Shown: positions 16,159-23,849, numbered from the stretch's first letter. The stretch is 45,022 bases of DNA from Desemzia sp045528445 (GCF_045528445.1 NZ_JBGQQU010000031.1:1-45022), one strand, 5' to 3'. Notes: generated by a model not told the origin, from the sequence alone. Translations and numbers: made by a program.

Positions 16159-16863
16159 CTATTCGCTGTAAAGCAATAAATCATCTAAATCATGGATCTT
16201 GATCTTTTTACCAGGCAGCTGTTGAATCAATCCCTCATCTTCTAGTTCCGTAAATTTACGGCTGATAGTCTCAGGTGTAGTTCCTAAATAGGAAGCAATA
16301 TCCTTTTTCGCCATCGGAAGAGTGATGGTTGGAGAGTTGCCCATTTCAAGTTCCACATTTTCTGCTAAAAATAAAACCAAACGGGTCGTTACATGCTCTA
16401 CCGCCACTTGTGTGGTTTGGCGTTCGGAATTTTCTAACCGCTTGGACATTTCAGCCAGCAGTTTTAGAGAAATAGCGGGGTACTGTTCCAGAAAATCCTG
16501 GACATCCTTTTGCTGAATCATACAGACAACGGTATCCCGGGTCGCTTCGGCATATTCCTCGTGCACTGCATGTGGGTTGAATAAAGTCCATTCTCCAGTA
16601 AAATCACCGGGATTCAAGATACGTACCAGCTGTTCTTTGCCAGAGTCAGCCAACCGATAGATACGAACTTTTCCACGGTTTACAATATATAAAGTATCCT
16701 CTCTTTCTTGCGCTCTAAATAGGAATTCCCCTTTTTGATAGTGGTTCGTGTGGGCCTTTTCCGCAATGCGATCCATTGCGCTATCTTCTAAATGATTGAA
16801 TATTGGAACCAAGCGGATACATGCTGTGTGGTCGCCTATTTCATGATGGGTATGTTTAGCCAA
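16159..16863 (-). CDS. flp: CRP/FNR-superfamily regulator, FLP-like
   Basis: This 234-residue protein has a cyclic-nucleotide-binding-like sensory domain (about 15-130, with NRGKVRIYRLADSGKEQLVRILNPGDFTGE), a dimerisation helix, and a C-terminal winged helix. The recognition helix reads TTPETISRKFTEL: the E-xx-SR pattern is that of FNR, which reads TTGA half sites, and not the CRP pattern. The FNR 4Fe-4S cysteine cluster is missing; only Cys15 and Cys114 are present, resembling the two-cysteine thiol switch of lactic-acid-bacteria FLP proteins. The N-terminus is rich in histidine (H4, H6, H7, H12), which might bind metal. Its own promoter carries an FNR-type box, implying autoregulation. Confidence 0.9.
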   Translation of the reverse strand: MAKHTHHEIGDHTACIRLVPIFNHLEDSAMDRIAEKAHTNHYQKGEFLFRAQEREDTLYIVNRGKVRIYRLADSGKEQLVRILNPGDFTGEWTLFNPHAVHEEYAEATRDTVVCMIQQKDVQDFLEQYPAISLKLLAEMSKRLENSERQTTQVAVEHVTTRLVLFLAENVELEMGNSPTITLPMAKKDIASYLGTTPETISRKFTELEDEGLIQQLPGKKIKIHDLDDLLLYSE

Positions 16864-16908
16864 TTCATTTTTCCCCTTTATCTGTTTTATTTTTTATTTA
16901 CTACATTT

Positions 16909-16950
16909 AGTATATAGTTCTCTCACCACAAAAAAATTGACGCCCATCAA
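16909..16950 (-). promoter_or_regulatory. FNR-type box and promoter of the flp-like regulator
   Basis: TTGAC-GCCC-ATCAA (16937-16950) with minus-strand TATACT at 16909-16914 gives a box centre at -41.5. A T-rich stretch occupies the -35 position. The box is identical in sequence to that of dps. Confidence 0.75.
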
Positions 16951-16960
16951 GAAAAATAGA

Positions 16961-16985
16961 AAAAGGCTGGAAAGAATTCCAACCC
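16961..16985 (-). terminator. Terminator of dps
   Basis: On the minus strand GGTTGGAA-TTC-TTCCAGCC forms an 8-bp stem with one G-T pair, followed by TTTTTC. It ends the dps message 22 bases after the stop codon and just before the regulator's FNR box. Confidence 0.75.
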
Positions 16986-17007
16986 CTAAACAATTTTCTC
17001 TTTTACG

Positions 17008-17580
17008 TTAATCTTCATCCTCATCAAAGGCATCATCATCTTCTAAGGCTTCTTTGCCAATGAACGCTTGCAGCATCCAAATGTTCTTGTCTAAGTCATT
17101 TTTGAAATCAATCAATGTATCTTCTAAAGCATCGTCACCCTCGTCTTGTGCTAAACGAATCGCACGAACCGTAAGTTCACGAGTGTTTCTGAAGTCTTCG
17201 ACAATGTTTTCAACCATGTCTTCTGCTTTCGCATATTTATTGACTGCATCTTCCGAAAGCATCGAATATTTTTCAAATTCGGCCGTTGTCGAAGCGGGTT
17301 TGTGACCAGAAGCGATCAGACGCTCCGCAACTTTATCGAACCATTCTTCATTGCCATTATACAATTCTTCAAATTTTTCATGCAGCGTAAAGAAATTCGT
17401 ACCCTTTACATACCAGTGGTATTGATGAAGTTTTACATGCAACGTATGCATGTTGCTTAAGATATGATCCGCAATAGCCGCTGCATTGATTTTTGTATGA
17501 TGGACATGTTCCTTGTGTGCTTGTTCGACTTGCAATCTTTCTTGGGGCGTTTTTTCTTGAGAAGATTTATTTTCTGCCAT
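17008..17580 (-). CDS. dps: Dps-family ferritin-like protein
   Basis: This 190-residue protein belongs to the Dps group, which forms 12-subunit shells that oxidise Fe(II), usually with hydrogen peroxide, store the iron and protect DNA. The inter-subunit ferroxidase residues are visible: His in LHQYHWYVKG, His in FFTLHEKFEEL, then Asp and Glu in EEWFDKVAERL at the expected spacing. The N-terminal 30 residues are charged and histidine-rich, and the C-terminus is a run of acids (EALEDDDAFDEDED), so both ends extend beyond the core fold. The start is ATG behind AGGAGG. An FNR-type box lies in the promoter, linking iron storage to the metal ATPase regulon. Confidence 0.94.
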   Translation of the reverse strand: MAENKSSQEKTPQERLQVEQAHKEHVHHTKINAAAIADHILSNMHTLHVKLHQYHWYVKGTNFFTLHEKFEELYNGNEEWFDKVAERLIASGHKPASTTAEFEKYSMLSEDAVNKYAKAEDMVENIVEDFRNTRELTVRAIRLAQDEGDDALEDTLIDFKNDLDKNIWMLQAFIGKEALEDDDAFDEDED

Positions 17581-17659
17581 GATTCATTCCTCCTATAGTT
17601 TATCTACTTTTTCGTTCCCTACAGCTTTGATCGGCGCCTCCTTTTTCTTTGTTGAACTC

Positions 17660-17701
17660 AGTATAGGATAGAATTTCGGTAAAAAAATTGACGCCCATCA
17701 A
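17660..17701 (-). promoter_or_regulatory. FNR-type box and promoter of dps
   Basis: TTGAC-GCCC-ATCAA (17688-17701) with minus-strand TATACT (17660-17665) again places the box centre at -41.5. The -35 position is a T run. The predicted leader is about 72 bases. Confidence 0.75.
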
Positions 17702-17857
17702 GAAAAGAATTGTTTTCTCCCGATAGACATCATGTTTTTCAAATGACTTGTCTTCCAGTATATCTACTGATTTTTTTAACACTGTTGTATATAACCGAAT
17801 AAATCAGCATGCGAACCTATCTGAATCAAAGTCTGTATTCATTCTTCATCTTCAAGA

Positions 17858-17903
17858 AGCCCGCAAATTGCAAAAGAAAGTTACTGTTAAGAAATTATCC
17901 TAA
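17858..17903 (+). pseudogene. Fragment of the pfkB kinase 3' end (copy A)
   Basis: These 46 bases encode the last residues of the PfkB kinase (ARKLQKKVTVKKLS and stop), nearly identical to the copy at 23.8 kb and close to the true end of the full-length gene at 11.69-11.74 kb. Nothing of the remaining kinase precedes it, so it is a decayed remnant. It sits directly beside a convergent 33-codon gene, as does copy B. Confidence 0.85.
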
Positions 17904-17907
17904 TCGA

Positions 17908-18009
17908 CTAAAGAAACAGGCAGTTTATCAGCACGCCGATAATCATCCACAAAACAATTGAAATTAAACAGCCATTTCTAAATCCAATAATAGATCTTCT
18001 CTTTTCCAT
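17908..18009 (-). CDS. 33-residue membrane micropeptide (copy A)
   Basis: This short gene starts with ATG at 18009 and has an AAAGGAG site about 9 bases upstream. The peptide has a basic start (MEKRR), a turn-like IGFRNGC, then about 20 hydrophobic residues forming one membrane span (LISIVLWMIIGVLINCLFL). The paralogue at 23900-24001 has the same length and 25 of 33 identical residues; several DNA differences are silent and both ribosome sites are kept, so the frame is probably translated. I do not recognise the family. A small toxin, a membrane-protein partner or a regulator are all possible. Confidence 0.7.
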   Translation of the reverse strand: MEKRRSIIGFRNGCLISIVLWMIIGVLINCLFL

Positions 18010-18411
18010 AGCGCGTCTCCTTTACAAGTGTGACCTTCGTTCTCAGAGAATGTTTTTATTGTAGTGGTTGTTTGAAAGTAGTTGATAGGGTGATGTGTTT
18101 GAAGCAATTTATTAGTGCTTCGAGTACAATAGAGGTTTTTTAGGTGAGTTCTTACCAATGCGGTAAAATGGATGCTTCATTTGTTGTATGGGTAAGTTGT
18201 TTCAAATTTATGTGTGGTCTCTTCATGAGGAATTCGTTGATTTGCTTTTAATATAGCACAAGAAATGGTATAAACAAAAAATAAAGAAACCTTTCGCAGG
18301 ACCAAAAGTAACCTTTGAAACGTTCTTTTCGTTTGCATTGGGATAGATTAATCCCTGCAGATGAGGCAAAAGCGTCAAAAGTATAAATATCTTGTTGTTC
18401 AAACTTTGTTT

Positions 18412-18436
18412 CATCAAGGCTTTTTTCCCCTTGATG
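18412..18436. repeat. Solitary copy of the 41-bp satellite hairpin
   Basis: CATCAAGG-N9-CCTTGATG with the flanks ttcaaac and ttcaa matches the satellite unit at 3.8-4.5 kb in stem, loop length and spacer. It stands alone, 14 kb from the array and about 125 bases past the stop of the glycerate kinase gene. Confidence 0.88.
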
Positions 18437-18451
18437 TTCAATCAGCTTTTC

Positions 18452-18508
18452 CAACAAGCAAAATACCGAACGAGAAGCTATCTTCCCATTCGGTATTTTG
18501 CTTGTTGA
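18452..18508. terminator. Strong hairpin downstream of glycerate kinase
   Basis: A perfect 19-bp stem (core GCAAAATACCGAA) with an 18-base loop lies 55 bases past the glycerate kinase stop codon. T runs are short on both strands, so it may act as a terminator or as a message-stabilising structure. The rest of 18010-18562 holds no gene that I can support. Confidence 0.65.
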
Positions 18509-18562
18509 ATTCTCAATTTGAATTTCGGCTCATGTGCTGAAAACAAGACATACGCTGCTAAC

Positions 18563-19711
18563 TCAAACTTTTCCTATTTCCCTGCTCATCCTAATAACAC
18601 TCGCTATATTAGCCGCCGTCGTTTTCAAATTTTGATAACCTTCTTCGAGAACCTTATCAAGAGAACTTAGTTCAGGAATGATACTGAAAACCGCATATAT
18701 CCCTTCGTCGTAAACACTCTCATATCCTTCAGAAAGAGTTCCCGCCAAAGCGATCACTGGGACATCATATTTTTTAGCGATTCTAGAAACAGCAACAGGA
18801 GTTTTCCCGAAAATCGTTTGATGATTGATGCCACCCTCTCCGGTAATCACCAGGTCGGCCTGCTTGATATGCTCTTCCAACCCTAACATTTCCACCAGCA
18901 AATCGCCGCCGCGCTCTAAATCGGCATCTAGAAAAGCTAGCAGTCCAGCGCCTAAACCACCCGCTGCGCCTGCCCCAGAAACTTGATCGATTTCTTTTCC
19001 AAATGTACTCTCGATTAGTTGAGCATAACGAGCTAAATAGCTGTCTAATAATTCGATTTGTTCCGGAGTACCGCCTTTTTGCGGTCCATAGATATGAGAT
19101 GCCCCATTTTTTCCAGTTAACGGATTGTCTACATCACAAGCCGCTTTGATCGCAACTTCTTGAAGTCTAGGATGCAGTTTTGCTACATCAATGCTTTCTA
19201 AATTGCCTAAGCCTTGTCCATCTGCTGAAATTGAATCGCCGTTTCCATCTAATAATTTCCCGCCTAGACTCATGATCATCCCAGCGCCGCCATCATTAGT
19301 GGCACTGCCGCCGATCCCTAATAAAATCTCCTCCACACCTTCTTCAAGGGCATCATAAATCAATTCTCCAAATCCATAAGTCGTAGTCAATAAAGGGTTT
19401 CTTTTATCACTGGGAACCTTATCCAACCCAGAAGAAGCTGCCATTTCTATCACAGCAAGCTTTTTATCACCTGACAACCCATAAAAAGCTTCTATTTGTT
19501 CATATAATGGTCCGGTTACCATCATTGTTTTGATCGTTCCACCGGTGGCGTCTACGATAGATTGAACCGTACCTTCTCCACCATCAGCCATCGGAATTTT
19601 ATAATAGGTTTCATGAGGTAACACTGAAGCAAAACCTTCTTCAATAGCTGCGGCAGCTTCCATTGCCGTTAAACTTTCTTTGAAAGAATCTGGTGCGATA
19701 ACAATGTTCAA
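18563..19711 (-). CDS. glxK: Glycerate 2-kinase, GlxK/GarK type
   Basis: At 382 residues this has the normal length for a type I glycerate kinase, which phosphorylates D-glycerate with ATP. It begins MNIVIAPDSFKESLTA and has ADGGEGT, the long motif GIGGSATNDGGAGM near residue 132, SGAGAAGGLGAGL, and TGEGGINHQTIFGKTP. In the last motif many members have R-I-D where this protein has G-I-N, which is worth noting near the active site. The start is TTG behind GAGG. It follows the SGNH hydrolase gene by 23 bases on the same strand and is probably co-transcribed with it. Confidence 0.93.
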   Translation of the reverse strand: MNIVIAPDSFKESLTAMEAAAAIEEGFASVLPHETYYKIPMADGGEGTVQSIVDATGGTIKTMMVTGPLYEQIEAFYGLSGDKKLAVIEMAASSGLDKVPSDKRNPLLTTTYGFGELIYDALEEGVEEILLGIGGSATNDGGAGMIMSLGGKLLDGNGDSISADGQGLGNLESIDVAKLHPRLQEVAIKAACDVDNPLTGKNGASHIYGPQKGGTPEQIELLDSYLARYAQLIESTFGKEIDQVSGAGAAGGLGAGLLAFLDADLERGGDLLVEMLGLEEHIKQADLVITGEGGINHQTIFGKTPVAVSRIAKKYDVPVIALAGTLSEGYESVYDEGIYAVFSIIPELSSLDKVLEEGYQNLKTTAANIASVIRMSREIGKV

Positions 19712-19734
19712 ATCAATAACCTCACTTTCTTAAT

Positions 19735-20457
19735 CTAAGCGTTCACATATTTTTCGATCTCATTCAACCAGATTTCGTATCCTTCTTTATTCAAATGCAG
19801 TCCATCAACTGAATAATCTTCTGACAACTCAGTCCCAAATTTCTCTGCAACATTTAAAAAGATAATTCCATCTAATTGTGCCAATCTCTTATTCAGTTTA
19901 GCTACATCTTCATTTATAGGCTCACTACGCTTATAAAGATTGTTTTCATATAGATCTCCAGCTACAGGAAAGACACTTTGAACATAAATCTGAGTTTCCA
20001 GGTTGGCTTTCTTTAAAGCCTCAATAATCTTGATATAGTTTTGCACAATTATCTCCACAGGGATATCTTGCTGTAGATCATTGATTCCAATCATCAGAAA
20101 TACTTTTTCAGGATTCAATTCAGTCACTTGTCCGATCCGCTCCAACAAGCCTTCAGAAGTGTCACCGCTGATTCCTCTGTTTGCAACAGATAGACCTTCA
20201 AAATATTCTCCCCACTCAAAATAATCTGTCTGACTGTCTACTGCAAATACAATTCCTTTAGACTGCTTGTCACTTATTTCGAAGTTGTCTTGTTTGATTT
20301 TCACAATCGGATCTACTAATGGCTGATCTGCAGAAACTTTATATGGTCCGTTTGCAAAATACACCCATCCACCTTGGTTTAAAAAAATTACTACTCCTAC
20401 TACAATAATAGCTAGGTTAAAAAACACCGAAAGCCTAAAAATATTCTTCTTTGACAC
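19735..20457 (-). CDS. SGNH-family lipase/esterase with altered motif (copy A)
   Basis: This 240-residue GDSL/SGNH hydrolase is anchored by one N-terminal membrane span (about 10-30), so the enzyme domain is probably outside the cell. Block III (MIGIND) and block V (VDGLHLN, catalytic Asp and His) are intact, but block I reads AVDSQTDYF where the paralogue at 25.0 kb has AGDSHTDYF. The conserved Gly is replaced by Val and the His by Gln, which could weaken or change activity; the Ser remains. I chose GTG at 20457 because GGAGG lies 8 bases upstream, and the upstream GTG at 20478 has none. The substrate is unknown; family members remove acyl groups from lipids or cell-wall sugars. Confidence 0.85.
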   Translation of the reverse strand: MSKKNIFRLSVFFNLAIIVVGVVIFLNQGGWVYFANGPYKVSADQPLVDPIVKIKQDNFEISDKQSKGIVFAVDSQTDYFEWGEYFEGLSVANRGISGDTSEGLLERIGQVTELNPEKVFLMIGINDLQQDIPVEIIVQNYIKIIEALKKANLETQIYVQSVFPVAGDLYENNLYKRSEPINEDVAKLNKRLAQLDGIIFLNVAEKFGTELSEDYSVDGLHLNKEGYEIWLNEIEKYVNA

Positions 20458-20663
20458 AATAATATCCTCCAATTTCACTATCTTCCTATATCATATTACC
20501 CCAGCGAATTTAAACTAGCTAAGATTTAGCTTAAGTAGTGACGTATTAGTAAGATACTCTATCATTCGTTTTTTCACTTAAACTTGTTTTTACATTTTAA
20601 AACCTGTTTAAAAATACGCTGATCTTATATGATAACGCTTCAAATATTGTTATGCTATTTTCA

Positions 20664-21389
20664 TCAGCTGATTGAACGTTTCAAATAAGCGCTTAGCAAA
20701 AATTCAAATACTAGTAGAACCGAACCGTAAAATAAATGAGGCTCATATGGATCCTTGGAGAATTGGACATCATCATGAGTAACAACAGATAATCTCGAAT
20801 AGTGAGTTATTCCCGAATTCGGATTTCCTACAAAACTCAAAACTTCAATTCCATTTTCATAGGATTCCTTGACAAGTTCTTTTAAACGGGAAGTTTCACC
20901 TGATTCTGTGACAACTACCACCAACGTTTCGCCGGCATATTCTTTTCGCATCAATTCTAAATGGGAATTTGTAATACTTCGAAAACCGTTAAGAATGAGT
21001 GACTCATTGATATAATTCGCGATGATTTGGGAGAATCCAGAAGCTAGTATCATGATTGTTTTATCTCGATAATCATTCAAAATCTGTTCGAATTCATTAA
21101 AATAACGATCGGACAATTTCTGGTAATAAGGTAAGGCAGTAACTTCAGACGGATTAGCAGCATCTTCTAACAAGGTGTTTTCTTTCATTTTAAAAACAAG
21201 TTCACTATAACCAGAAAAATTCATCTTTTTGGCTAAATTCACAATCGTAGCCGGTGAAGTATAACATCGTTTGGCAACACCGCGAATGCCTAGTTCTTTT
21301 ATGTCTTTAGCGTGGTGTTCGATAAATAAAAGAATGCTTTTTTCTGTTTCATTTAAATTAAATTTATTTGCTAAATTTTGGATATTCAA
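20664..21389 (-). CDS. MurR/RpiR family transcriptional regulator
   Basis: This 241-residue regulator has an N-terminal helix-turn-helix domain (about 1-70, YTSPATIVNLAKKMNFSGYSELVFKM) and a C-terminal SIS domain from about 105 (TIMILASGFSQIIANYI, then VVVTESGETSRLKEL). It starts at TTG behind AAGAGG. It is divergent from the RarA-C-like gene and the PTS EIIC, which it probably controls in response to a phosphosugar. The two start codons are only 58 bp apart, so the promoters and operator must overlap within that gap. Confidence 0.88.
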   Translation of the reverse strand: MNIQNLANKFNLNETEKSILLFIEHHAKDIKELGIRGVAKRCYTSPATIVNLAKKMNFSGYSELVFKMKENTLLEDAANPSEVTALPYYQKLSDRYFNEFEQILNDYRDKTIMILASGFSQIIANYINESLILNGFRSITNSHLELMRKEYAGETLVVVVTESGETSRLKELVKESYENGIEVLSFVGNPNSGITHYSRLSVVTHDDVQFSKDPYEPHLFYGSVLLVFEFLLSAYLKRSIS

Positions 21390-21446
21390 GTTTTTTCACC
21401 TCTTAACCAGTATCATATCACAAGAAAAGAAATGGAGAGAATTCAA

Positions 21447-22061
21447 ATGGAAAAAAAACACATTACCGATCCTTGGGCTAGAATGACAACCAGAAACAAT
21501 TTAAACGGAGACGAAGTAATTTCTAGTTTACAAAAATGCATTCGTCGCGGCTTAACAAAAGAAGCATGTGAATTCGCATATGAAATGTACATCACTTCTC
21601 CGCAATTTGAAGAAAAAATGTGGCGTAGATTATTGGCCATTTCAGTAGAAGACATCGGAATGGGTAATCCAAATGCAGCCATTATGGTGAACAACTTTAA
21701 CCAAATGCGCAAAGAGTTTGCTTATAACGAATCGGACCGCGCGATGTTTTTCTTTCATGCGATTCGTGTCTTGACTGAATCAGAAAAAGACCGTTCAACG
21801 GATTTATTAAAAAACATCGTCATTAAAAGTTTTGCTATGGGGTACGTACCAGAAATTCCTGATTTCGCTTTAGACAAACACACTACCCGCGGAATGGAAA
21901 TGGGTCGCGACTCCTTCCACTTCTTACATGAAGCCAGCAAAGTAATCCCGCAAATGGAAGTCACAAACGATTATAAAGAACAGTATGAAGAAATATTGAA
22001 AAAATATGATCCAAACAATACTGCACCTAACGCGTTTATATTTAACAGCTGGCAAATATAA
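21447..22061 (+). CDS. Stand-alone RarA/MgsA C-terminal-like protein
   Basis: This 204-residue protein resembles the helical C-terminal part of the replication-repair ATPase RarA (MgsA) but has no AAA+ ATPase domain in front. Matching stretches are SSLQKCIRRGLTKEA near residue 26, WRRLLAISVEDIGMGNPNA, and PDFALDKHTTRGMEMGRDSFHFLHEA near 137. In RarA this region binds DNA-repair partners and makes the tetramer; what it does alone is unknown. I chose the ATG at 21447 with GGAGAG upstream. The PTS EIIC gene follows after 18 bases, so the pair forms one operon under the divergent RpiR regulator, an unexpected pairing of a repair-type fold with sugar uptake. Confidence 0.75.
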   Translation: MEKKHITDPWARMTTRNNLNGDEVISSLQKCIRRGLTKEACEFAYEMYITSPQFEEKMWRRLLAISVEDIGMGNPNAAIMVNNFNQMRKEFAYNESDRAMFFFHAIRVLTESEKDRSTDLLKNIVIKSFAMGYVPEIPDFALDKHTTRGMEMGRDSFHFLHEASKVIPQMEVTNDYKEQYEEILKKYDPNNTAPNAFIFNSWQI

Positions 22062-22079
22062 AAAACGAGGAGAAAAACC

Positions 22080-23384
22080 ATGAAAAAGAATGATACTTTT
22101 CTAGAAAAATTAGACCGTGTTTTAAGTCCAATCGGGAGCAAACTGGGTAACCAGATTCATTTAAAAGCCATTTCTACAGGGATGATGTTCGGATTACCGT
22201 TCATCGTGGTGGGTTCGCTATTCTTGATTTTTGCCAATCCGCCGATCAACCTGGACTTATACAATCCAGAAACAGCCAACTTTTTTGTCCGGTTCTTAGC
22301 AAGTTGGAAAGAATTTTCCGTTGCGAATTATGACTTGCTAACAGCTCCTTACAATATGACAATGGGGATTTTTGGTTTGATTTGTGCTTTTGGTATCGCC
22401 TATTCATTGGCACGCGACTATCAATTAAATGCCGCGATGAACGGGATGATGTCCGTTTCCATTTTCATGTTAGTAGCTGCCAACAGTGTCGAAGGACAAA
22501 TCTCAACTGAATTCCTGGGAACCAACGGCTTATTCGTAGCTATTATTATCGGATTAATTGTCGTAGAAGTTACTCGGATGATCGATCGACTGAACTGGAA
22601 GATCACGATGCCGGATTCTGTCCCGACTGCGGTGACTGCTTTTGTGAACTCCTTGCTTCCTTTACTGTTTAATATCATTCTTATCTATGGGGCAAACTTA
22701 ATTATTATTGCTTTAACCGGCAGTACTTTCCCAGAATTCATTATGTCGATTCTTACACCTGCTTTAGGGGTTGCCGGCAACTTATGGGGCTTTATCGCTA
22801 TCGTGACATTCGGCAACTTCTTATGGTTGTTTGGCATCAACGGCTCTTCTATCATTTTTCCAATTCTTTTCTCCATCGGAATCGCCAATACCGGTATCAA
22901 CAGCGAGTTAGTTGCTAATGGGCAACAACCAGATGTTGCGATGAATCTGCAAATGTTCCGGATTTCTGTTTTAGGCGGAGCCGGCGGAACATTGGGTTTG
23001 ATTATTTTAATGATGCGCAGCAAATTGACTCATCTTAAGACTTTAAGTAAAATTTCGATTGTTCCAGGAATTTGCGGCATTAATGAGCCTGTTATTTTCG
23101 GATTACCGATCGTCTTTAACCCTATCTTAGCTATTCCCTTTTTAATCACCCCAATCATAAACTTGATCTTGACTTACTATGCTCAACTAAGCGGTATAAT
23201 TTCAATGGGATATATCATTGATCCTTCTTTCACTCCCTTCTTCGCTCAAGCTTACTTGGCAACAATGGACTTCAGAAACATTCTCTTTTATTGCGGTTTG
23301 ATTATTTTAAGCATCTTCATTTATTATCCGTTCTTTAAAATTTATGAACGGGGACTTAGCAGGGAAGAAGTTCTTCAAAATTAA
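22080..23384 (+). CDS. PTS EIIC, lactose/cellobiose family
   Basis: This 434-residue integral membrane protein is an EIIC permease of the cellobiose/diacetylchitobiose type: LDRVLSPIGSKLGNQIHLKAI at the start, GMMFGLPFIVVGSLFLI, PYNMTMGIFGLI, FLWLFGINGSSII and the substrate-site motif GICGINEPVIFGLPIVFNP. EIIA and EIIB partners are not encoded here, so it depends on subunits made elsewhere. The ATG is preceded by GAGGAG. A terminator follows at once. The sugar cannot be named; beta-glucosides and chitooligosaccharides are typical of the family. Confidence 0.93.
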   Translation: MKKNDTFLEKLDRVLSPIGSKLGNQIHLKAISTGMMFGLPFIVVGSLFLIFANPPINLDLYNPETANFFVRFLASWKEFSVANYDLLTAPYNMTMGIFGLICAFGIAYSLARDYQLNAAMNGMMSVSIFMLVAANSVEGQISTEFLGTNGLFVAIIIGLIVVEVTRMIDRLNWKITMPDSVPTAVTAFVNSLLPLLFNIILIYGANLIIIALTGSTFPEFIMSILTPALGVAGNLWGFIAIVTFGNFLWLFGINGSSIIFPILFSIGIANTGINSELVANGQQPDVAMNLQMFRISVLGGAGGTLGLIILMMRSKLTHLKTLSKISIVPGICGINEPVIFGLPIVFNPILAIPFLITPIINLILTYYAQLSGIISMGYIIDPSFTPFFAQAYLATMDFRNILFYCGLIILSIFIYYPFFKIYERGLSREEVLQN

Positions 23385-23387
23385 ACC

Positions 23388-23430
23388 AACCTCAGTTGCC
23401 TGCTATCAAGGTAACTGAGGTTAGTTTTTT
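23388..23430 (+). terminator. Terminator of the EIIC operon
   Basis: Arms AACCTCAGTTGCC and AGGTAACTGAGGTT form a stem of about 12 bp with an 8-base loop, followed by AGTTTTTT. It ends the message within 50 bases of the EIIC stop. Confidence 0.88.
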
Positions 23431-23519
23431 GTGTGATTTCAACTACTATTTCACTACGTTATGCTTCAGCAGTTACATCTTTAAAACTGTATTGAGAATT
23501 ACAAGCACCTTATTATGTA

Positions 23520-23833
23520 TATCAGAGAGCTGTCTAAAAAAAGTCGATTACGGCATTGTTTCTCTTGGAAAAGACGGCAGCATCTGCAGCCATGCAGGCG
23601 AAGTGTATCAAGTCAGCACCCCAACTGTGGAACTGGTCAACGATACAGGCGTCGGTGATTGCTTTGTTGGCACGTTTTTAGCTAGCCTTTCACTCTGCAA
23701 GCCATTGACAGAATGCTTATCTCTGGCCAGTGCTTGTGCAGCCGATCATGTCCAATACAACGACAGTACAACGTTTAACATTAAGGATGCTCGCAAATTG
23801 CAAAAAGAAGTTACTGTTAAGAAATTGTCCTAA
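23520..23833 (+). pseudogene. Fragment of the pfkB kinase 3' third (copy B)
   Basis: About 310 bases match the last third of the full-length kinase gene (11.43-11.74 kb) at close to 90 per cent by eye, ending KEVTVKKLS. The match begins abruptly at 'agagctgtct', and an A run of seven instead of six shifts the frame there. The catalytic signature has changed from GAGDCF to GVGDCF, removing a conserved residue beside the catalytic Asp. It has no start codon of its own and cannot make an active kinase. Like copy A it is followed by a convergent 33-codon gene. Confidence 0.9.
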
Positions 23834-23849
23834 CTTAAATACAGACCGC

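Noticed and set aside
17600..17782. 60-codon minus-strand frame upstream of dps
   Set aside because: It covers the FNR box and -10 of the dps promoter and has no ribosome site; its composition looks non-coding.
18223..18457. Two overlapping short minus-strand frames
   Set aside because: Their first codons come from the solitary satellite hairpin and the rest looks like random AT-rich DNA; no ribosome site.
20610..20650. Catabolite-responsive (cre) site near tgataacgcttca
   Set aside because: It resembles the cre consensus on one side only, with mismatches at conserved positions, and is not well placed for a promoter.
23396..23519. N-terminal part of the open frame joined to pfkB fragment B
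   Set aside because: These codons lie in the EIIC terminator and unrelated DNA; the open frame is accidental and homology begins only at about 23520.
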